DNA of 10,030 nt, taken from assembly GCA_002299865.1 (NCBI GenBank), contig DBNV01000109.1, positions 1 through 10,030 of the forward strand, given 5' to 3'. Position numbers and translations under genes: made by a program. Below the pieces are notes generated by a model that ran no database searches, was not told where the DNA came from, and saw only the letters and a list, made by a program, of their open reading frames with translations. Below, piece by piece: positions 6,008 through 10,030 of this stretch; within the stretch, counting starts at the first letter, position 1, and each line of letters starts with the position of its first letter. Source of the DNA: Desulfonatronaceae bacterium UBA663 (lineage in GTDB: Bacteria > Desulfobacterota > Desulfovibrionia > Desulfovibrionales > Desulfonatronaceae).

Positions 6008-8263
6008 CTAACCCTTGACCATCTGTTGTCGGCAATGGTTTTCAAGCACTAGCCACGAACCTGCCTTAATCAGCATCATCACCACCAGCGTTTCCCGCAG
6101 CCCAAGTAAAGGCATGAGGAATAAAGCAGCAACAAGTCCCCCCAGCCAGCCTCCAAGTAAATCTGCGGCATACAGTACACCGGCTGTCTTTTTTCCCTCC
6201 GGCTGCAGATGTACTGCCGCAGGAAAGGTCAATCCCACCAGACTGCCGGTAAGTAGGGAAAAAAACATAAAAATAATTAGCGTCCAGGCTGGCCCAAGAT
6301 ACTGAAAAGGCAAAAAGGAAATGAGCAACAGCGCTAGAAAGACAAACAACATGGTTCTTTCTGTCTTTACCAGCACATAAAGGGGCGAAACTCCTTTTTT
6401 CAGCCATTTTTGAGCCAACATACCCCCTGCTGCACCACCTGCCATAAACAAGGCTAATAAAAGGCTCATTTGCAAATAAATATGGCCGTACATAATCTGC
6501 AAAGTGAGGAGCAGGTAAAGTTCCGCACACATGCCGGCTAAGCCGGTGCTGCCTGTAGCATAGAGGGCAACCCCCGGCAAACCGCTTTTTTTACGAGCAA
6601 GCCAAAAAAGCAGCAAGGCGCCCATTAGCGGCAAAATCAGCAAAAGCAATCCAGTTGGCAGTTGCTTGATGGTGTTGAAAACTGCCTGAACTGACGGTGA
6701 AAACATAGCACCCCAATAAGCCAGCATATGATAAACGGCCACCGGACGAAAATCAGTGTTCCGGCCGAGGGCGGGCGCCGGAGAAACCAGTTCAGCCGCC
6801 CATGCCAGACGTCGCTCATCCAAACGATAATCAAGATACATAGGAGTAACTGCCAAGGCTTGAATCTGCCGCTCTGCAAGTCGTGTGGACGCAATTTGCG
6901 CTGTGATGCCTGCCGCTTCTCCGTTAAAAGCCAGAAATAAATTGCGATCACCTGGGATAAGAAATACCTGAGTAAAGACCTCTTTCGCCGTATGATTGAG
7001 TACCCGGCTAAGTTCCAGCAGTTCTGGGCCTGGATAAACCAAAGACCCAGGAACGGAAAAAGCAAAGATTCCGCCTGGCCTTAGATTATCTCTTACTAAT
7101 TCAAAAAACTGGCGACTGAAAAGCCGGTTCAGATGCAGGGTCGTCGGATCTAGCGGACCAAGTATTATTACATCGTAGTCTCCTAGGTCGCGCTGCAACA
7201 ACAGCCTCCCGTCTCCTGTCAAAGTGCGGACAGGTTCCTTTTGCAGCAAATCTTCCCAGCCTGGGACAAACTTTTTCCCGGCCTGCCAAATAAGTGGGTC
7301 TAATTCTACGTAATCAAGGTTTTTTACCGGATGTTTCAGTATCTCCCCGACTATCCCTCCCAGCCCCCCTGACAGCAAAAGCACATTTTCTGGATTTTGG
7401 TGCGCCAACAAAGGGAAATGAGCTTTTTCTTCAGCCAAAACCACATCCGGCAGCGGTGCGCTGGCCAGAAAACGGCCATCATAAAAAAAGGTGGTTTGTT
7501 CGGCTGCTCTTGTAACTACTAAATTGCCATGCAGGGAATTTTGACTGAAAACCACTGTCTCTTCAAAACGCAATTGCAAAGAAGACCTGTCCAGGGCTGG
7601 CCCCAACCACAACCCAGCTATTAATCCCACCAGCAAAACCGTCGCAGCAGCATATTGGACCGGCGGTCGCAATGCCAAAGGGGCAGTAAACAAGGCGAGC
7701 GCCAGCAAAGTTAATGCTAAGTACAGCGCGATAATCATGACATTAACTTGCAACAGCAAAAGAAGTGTAAAAAACAAAGCACCCAACAGGGTGCCTAGTG
7801 TTTCCAGCACATAAATATGAGTTGCTCCGGACTCGCTGTTCCTTTCAGGATACAGGCGGCAACTCAGACTGAACAGAGCACCGTGGGGCAAACTAATAGG
7901 AGCAAACAAAACCAGTGAAACCAGCAGCATTTCCGCAAATCCCCACGCAGCGCCTTGGGGAATTCCGATGACAATACCGGCAGCCCGGCCGGCATAGATC
8001 ACCAGAGGAATAGCGATCGCTGAAAGAATTAGCAGCCAGAAATACCAAATAAGAGGCGCTTTGCTGCGAGCAATTCGCGCTCCCATCAGAGCCCCTATCG
8101 CCTCCGTTATTAACCAGTTAGCCAAAAGGATTCCTATAACCAGTTCATTGCCCTGAAAAACAACAAGCAGCTCCCGAATTAATACAACTTGAGCAGCAAT
8201 GCCCACTGCTCCGATTACAACCGCACCGGGTGCGATATACTGAAAAGCGGGCAGCATTTTCAC
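6008..8263 (-). CDS. Polytopic membrane protein with spermidine-synthase-like domain
   Basis: A 751-residue inner-membrane protein. About seven hydrophobic segments (roughly residues 11-220) precede a soluble Rossmann domain (about 225-545), and six or seven more segments follow (about 555 to the end). The central domain resembles aminopropyltransferases: VLLLSGGLGG (294-303) for the glycine-rich motif, VELDP with Glu320, DGR (351-353) and YDVIILGPLDP (363-373). The catalytic aspartate of true spermidine synthases (first D of the DSSDP type) is Gly369 here, while Asp372 is kept. Polyamine synthesis is therefore doubtful and the substrate unknown; as far as I know the membrane-embedded subfamily shares such changes. 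The GTG at 8263 is chosen as start: it forms a 4-base GTGA overlap with the amrS stop and has AGAGGAG 7 bases upstream. The ATG at 8269 sits one base from that site. Confidence 0.85.
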   Translation of the reverse strand: MKMLPAFQYIAPGAVVIGAVGIAAQVVLIRELLVVFQGNELVIGILLANWLITEAIGALMGARIARSKAPLIWYFWLLILSAIAIPLVIYAGRAAGIVIGIPQGAAWGFAEMLLVSLVLFAPISLPHGALFSLSCRLYPERNSESGATHIYVLETLGTLLGALFFTLLLLLQVNVMIIALYLALTLLALALFTAPLALRPPVQYAAATVLLVGLIAGLWLGPALDRSSLQLRFEETVVFSQNSLHGNLVVTRAAEQTTFFYDGRFLASAPLPDVVLAEEKAHFPLLAHQNPENVLLLSGGLGGIVGEILKHPVKNLDYVELDPLIWQAGKKFVPGWEDLLQKEPVRTLTGDGRLLLQRDLGDYDVIILGPLDPTTLHLNRLFSRQFFELVRDNLRPGGIFAFSVPGSLVYPGPELLELSRVLNHTAKEVFTQVFLIPGDRNLFLAFNGEAAGITAQIASTRLAERQIQALAVTPMYLDYRLDERRLAWAAELVSPAPALGRNTDFRPVAVYHMLAYWGAMFSPSVQAVFNTIKQLPTGLLLLILPLMGALLLFWLARKKSGLPGVALYATGSTGLAGMCAELYLLLTLQIMYGHIYLQMSLLLALFMAGGAAGGMLAQKWLKKGVSPLYVLVKTERTMLFVFLALLLISFLPFQYLGPAWTLIIFMFFSLLTGSLVGLTFPAAVHLQPEGKKTAGVLYAADLLGGWLGGLVAALFLMPLLGLRETLVVMMLIKAGSWLVLENHCRQQMVKG

Positions 8264-9417
8264 TGCCATACTCCTCTGATTAAATGCCCGCAATGACGGC
8301 AAGCACCGGCATCTATCTTGACATAACGCACCGTAAAATGGTGCCGTCGGATAACTACTTTCCCGCAGCCAGGACAAAAGGTAGAGTTATACCGGTGTCC
8401 GGGGACGTTGCCAACGGAGACATATTTCAGCCCCTCTTCCATTGCGATTTTCCGGCAGCTCTCCAGCGTTGAAACCGGCGTAGGGATTACATCCGTCATC
8501 CGGTAATTTGGGAAAAAGCGAGAAAAGTGCAGCGGTACTTCCGGGCCTAATTCATCCTTAATCCAAGCGGTCATCTCCCGCACTTCCTGGGGGGTATCGT
8601 TCTGGCCAGGAATAACCAAATTGACGATCTCCAACCAAATGCCCGCTGTTTTAATAGTTTTTAATCCAAGCAACACCGGTGCCAGCTCGGCTTGGCAAAT
8701 CTCCCGGTAAAACCTCTCACTGAAAGCTTTCAGGTCAATGGTCACTGCGTCGGTATATGTCAACAGTGTTTGCAGGGGTTCTATAGCCATCGCGCCGTTG
8801 GAGTGGAAAATAATGCGTATGCCATTAGCCCTGGCCAGGCGGGCTACATCATACATGTATTCATAAAACGCAGTAGGCTCGTTATAAGTGAAGGAAATAC
8901 CGGGCACACCTAGTTTTTTGACCTCAGCTACAACTATTTCCGGCGGGAGTTCGTAAGTAAAGAGCATCCCTTCTAGGCTGCGCTGTGAAAGATGCCAGTT
9001 ATGACAAAATTTACATCGGAAATTACAGCCGGCAGTGCCAATACAAAGAACGTCACTGCCAGGCAAAAAATGATGCATTGGCTCTTTCTCAATCGGTTCA
9101 ACGTGAACGGCGGATGGCAGTCCATATACTATATTGATCAGCCGGCCTCCTCTGTTCTCCCGGTTGCGGCAAAAGCCACGCGCTCCAGACAATATTACGC
9201 ATTGGCGGAAACACAACTTGCATTCTACCCGGTTCCCATCCAAGGCATGATAGAACATTGCTTCCCGCTCCTGGCCAACATCAGGAAACGGCTCCGCAGC
9301 CGGTTCGTCAGCCGGCCAAAGCCTCTGCAATCCAAAAGCACCGGCACCAATCCCCAATAAAGCTAACAGCTTCCGGCGTGTAAGCAGTTTGGCCCATAAA
9401 TCGCCCAAATTGATCAC
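8260..9417 (-). CDS. amrS: AmmeMemoRadiSam-system radical SAM enzyme (AmrS-like) with Tat-like N-terminus
   Basis: A 385-residue radical SAM protein of the AmrS/PflA-like group, whose reaction is unknown. The cluster motif CNFRCKFC (Cys131, 135, 138) follows GTAG. Before it lies a cysteine cluster typical of the group (Cys66, 69, 73, 83). The barrel includes SFTYNEPTAF and FHSNGAM, and the C-terminus has two CxxC pairs (348/351 and 373/376) that look like a zinc ribbon. The N-terminus is unusual: TRRKLL (13-18) and about 12 apolar residues (ALLGIGAGAFGL), resembling a Tat signal or membrane anchor. The GTG start at 9417 abuts the ribosome site AAGAGGGG. A TTG at 9408 has better spacing and would drop three residues while keeping the arginines. 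The last codons contain the ribosome site of the next gene. Usual partners (Memo and AMMECR1 proteins) are not in the window. Confidence 0.88.
   Translation of the reverse strand: MINLGDLWAKLLTRRKLLALLGIGAGAFGLQRLWPADEPAAEPFPDVGQEREAMFYHALDGNRVECKLCFRQCVILSGARGFCRNRENRGGRLINIVYGLPSAVHVEPIEKEPMHHFLPGSDVLCIGTAGCNFRCKFCHNWHLSQRSLEGMLFTYELPPEIVVAEVKKLGVPGISFTYNEPTAFYEYMYDVARLARANGIRIIFHSNGAMAIEPLQTLLTYTDAVTIDLKAFSERFYREICQAELAPVLLGLKTIKTAGIWLEIVNLVIPGQNDTPQEVREMTAWIKDELGPEVPLHFSRFFPNYRMTDVIPTPVSTLESCRKIAMEEGLKYVSVGNVPGHRYNSTFCPGCGKVVIRRHHFTVRYVKIDAGACRHCGHLIRGVWQ
8271..8277 (-). promoter_or_regulatory. Ribosome binding site deciding the downstream start
   Basis: AGAGGAG on the minus strand lies within the last codons of amrS. 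It is 7 bases before the GTG at 8263 but only one base before the ATG at 8269, so the GTG is the likely start of the membrane protein and the two genes overlap by GTGA. Confidence 0.65.
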
Positions 9418-9504
9418 CCCCTCTTAAAAAGAAGTTTAGCCGCTAAATGTTTTTCAGCTACAAATTTCATTTTAAATCAATATGTTGCGCTACTTTCAGC
9501 TACA
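9418..9504. repeat. Direct repeats and palindrome upstream of amrS
   Basis: This AT-rich leader holds two direct copies of TTTCAGCTACA (9452-9462 and 9494-9504; TGTAGCTGAAA on the transcribed strand), 42 bases apart. It also holds the perfect palindrome TTTAGC-C-GCTAAA (9435-9447), just before the amrS ribosome site. The right-hand repeat covers the stop codon of the methyltransferase gene. These could be binding sites controlling amrS or the end of an insertion element. TAAAAT on the minus strand (about 9470-9475) could be a -10 box, but no good -35 box is placed before it. Confidence 0.4.
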
Positions 9505-10030
9505 GGATCCTATACCAGCCCCCACCCGGCGCACCACGAAGAACTCGTAGGCGTAGCAATCCGAGTGCCTCTTATGCATCTCGGGCTCTTGCGCAAGTTG
9601 GTCAAGCACGGCGAGCGCTTCGTCGTTGTCCGCATATTTGCCGCGCAGTTCCTTGATGCGGCTTTGCATCGGCGTGTAAAAATCATCCCACCATGCCTCG
9701 TCCGGCAGGGTGAAGTGGCCGATGAGCGAGAAACCGCAGCTCTCGATCGCCGTCAGGACGTCGGGGACTCGGCCCATGGTCGGGTAGTCCAAGTCGAAGC
9801 TCGCTTTGACCTTGGGCGGCGGGTTTTCCTTGCGCCAGACCGCGTCGGTGAAGGCGAGGCAGCCGCCGGGGCGCAACAGCTTGTGGCAGACACGCAGGGC
9901 GTTCTCAATGCCGATATTGTAGAGCGCCCCCTCGGACCAGACGAGGTCGAAGCTCGCTGGCGGCAGCCTGGGTTCGGCCATGTCGCCGACCAGAGGTCGA
10001 ATCCGCTCGGCGAGCCCAAGCTCGGTGACC
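9496..10030 (-). CDS. Class I SAM-dependent methyltransferase, N-terminus outside window
   Basis: The last 177 residues of a methyltransferase gene that continues past the right edge. An internal ATG at 9981 is not its start, because the frame stays open upstream with family-like sequence (ERIRPLVGDM). Visible features are a Rossmann segment ASFDLVWSEGALYNIGI (motif II/III region), then LLRPGGCLAFTD (motif IV/V), then a cap region with DEAWWDDFYTPM. The substrate cannot be told. The gene is GC-rich, unlike amrS. Its last eight residues (GAGIGSCS) and stop lie in sequence where composition changes, so the original C-terminus (perhaps ending near YEFFVVRRV) may have been replaced. It reads in the same direction as amrS but ends 78 bases before it, across the repeat-bearing leader. 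Confidence 0.8.
   Translation of the reverse strand, partial: VTELGLAERIRPLVGDMAEPRLPPASFDLVWSEGALYNIGIENALRVCHKLLRPGGCLAFTDAVWRKENPPPKVKASFDLDYPTMGRVPDVLTAIESCGFSLIGHFTLPDEAWWDDFYTPMQSRIKELRGKYADNDEALAVLDQLAQEPEMHKRHSDCYAYEFFVVRRVGAGIGSCS

Noticed and set aside
6001..6014. GGTTCGACTAACCC resembling a tRNA T-arm, considered as an attachment-site copy
   Set aside because: It does not match the 3' end of tRNA-Ser beyond the TTCGA core and mostly lies in the coding end of the membrane protein gene.
5794..6018. Plus-strand frame running through the tRNA-Ser gene
   Set aside because: Most of it is the tRNA itself; no coding signal remains.
1..10030. CRISPR arrays, toxin-antitoxin pairs, rRNA, integrase or transposase genes
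   Set aside because: I looked for them on both strands and saw none.

Overview
The window reads as a Gram-negative chromosome segment, most likely from a Desulfovibrio-type sulfate reducer (Desulfobacterota) or a relative. This rests on the block pyrG-kdsA-kdsC, on two enzymes of Kdo (lipopolysaccharide core sugar) synthesis, and on a KdsA of the metal-binding type. The organism cannot be named from the sequence alone. Base composition looks patchy by eye: positions 1 to about 1060 and about 5909 to 9510 are near 50% GC or lower, while the other parts are clearly GC-richer.

Layout. Positions 2-147 hold a small element with inverted ends. A family 2 glycosyltransferase gene (197-1054, minus) follows, then the minus-strand operon pyrG (start 4153) - kdsA - kdsC (end 1164), with a 9-base gap at the first junction and an 11-base overlap at the second. 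A divergent intergenic region (4154-4365) carries a good sigma70-type promoter for the plus-strand gene purQ (4366-5178). After a 12-bp perfect inverted repeat come tadA (5263-5778) and a tRNA-Ser(CGA) gene (5814-5908).

Beyond the tRNA, the minus-strand pair amrS (8260-9417) and a polytopic membrane spermidine-synthase-like gene (6008-8263) forms a translationally coupled two-gene operon of lower GC. Its left side is close to the tRNA and to a third copy of the repeat found at the left end of the window. Its right side abuts the 3' end of a high-GC SAM methyltransferase gene that runs off the window.

How the genes work together. PyrG makes CTP, KdsA makes Kdo 8-phosphate and KdsC dephosphorylates it. 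CTP is then used by KdsB (not here) to activate Kdo, so this operon supplies both substrates of CMP-Kdo synthesis. The glycosyltransferase sits where lipopolysaccharide-transport genes would often follow kdsC. PurQ and TadA serve purine synthesis and tRNA wobble editing. The amrS/membrane spermidine-synthase-like pair is the least understood part and the best candidate for an undescribed system: a radical SAM enzyme with a twin-arginine-like N-terminus, coupled to a membrane protein whose synthase-like domain lacks the usual catalytic aspartate.
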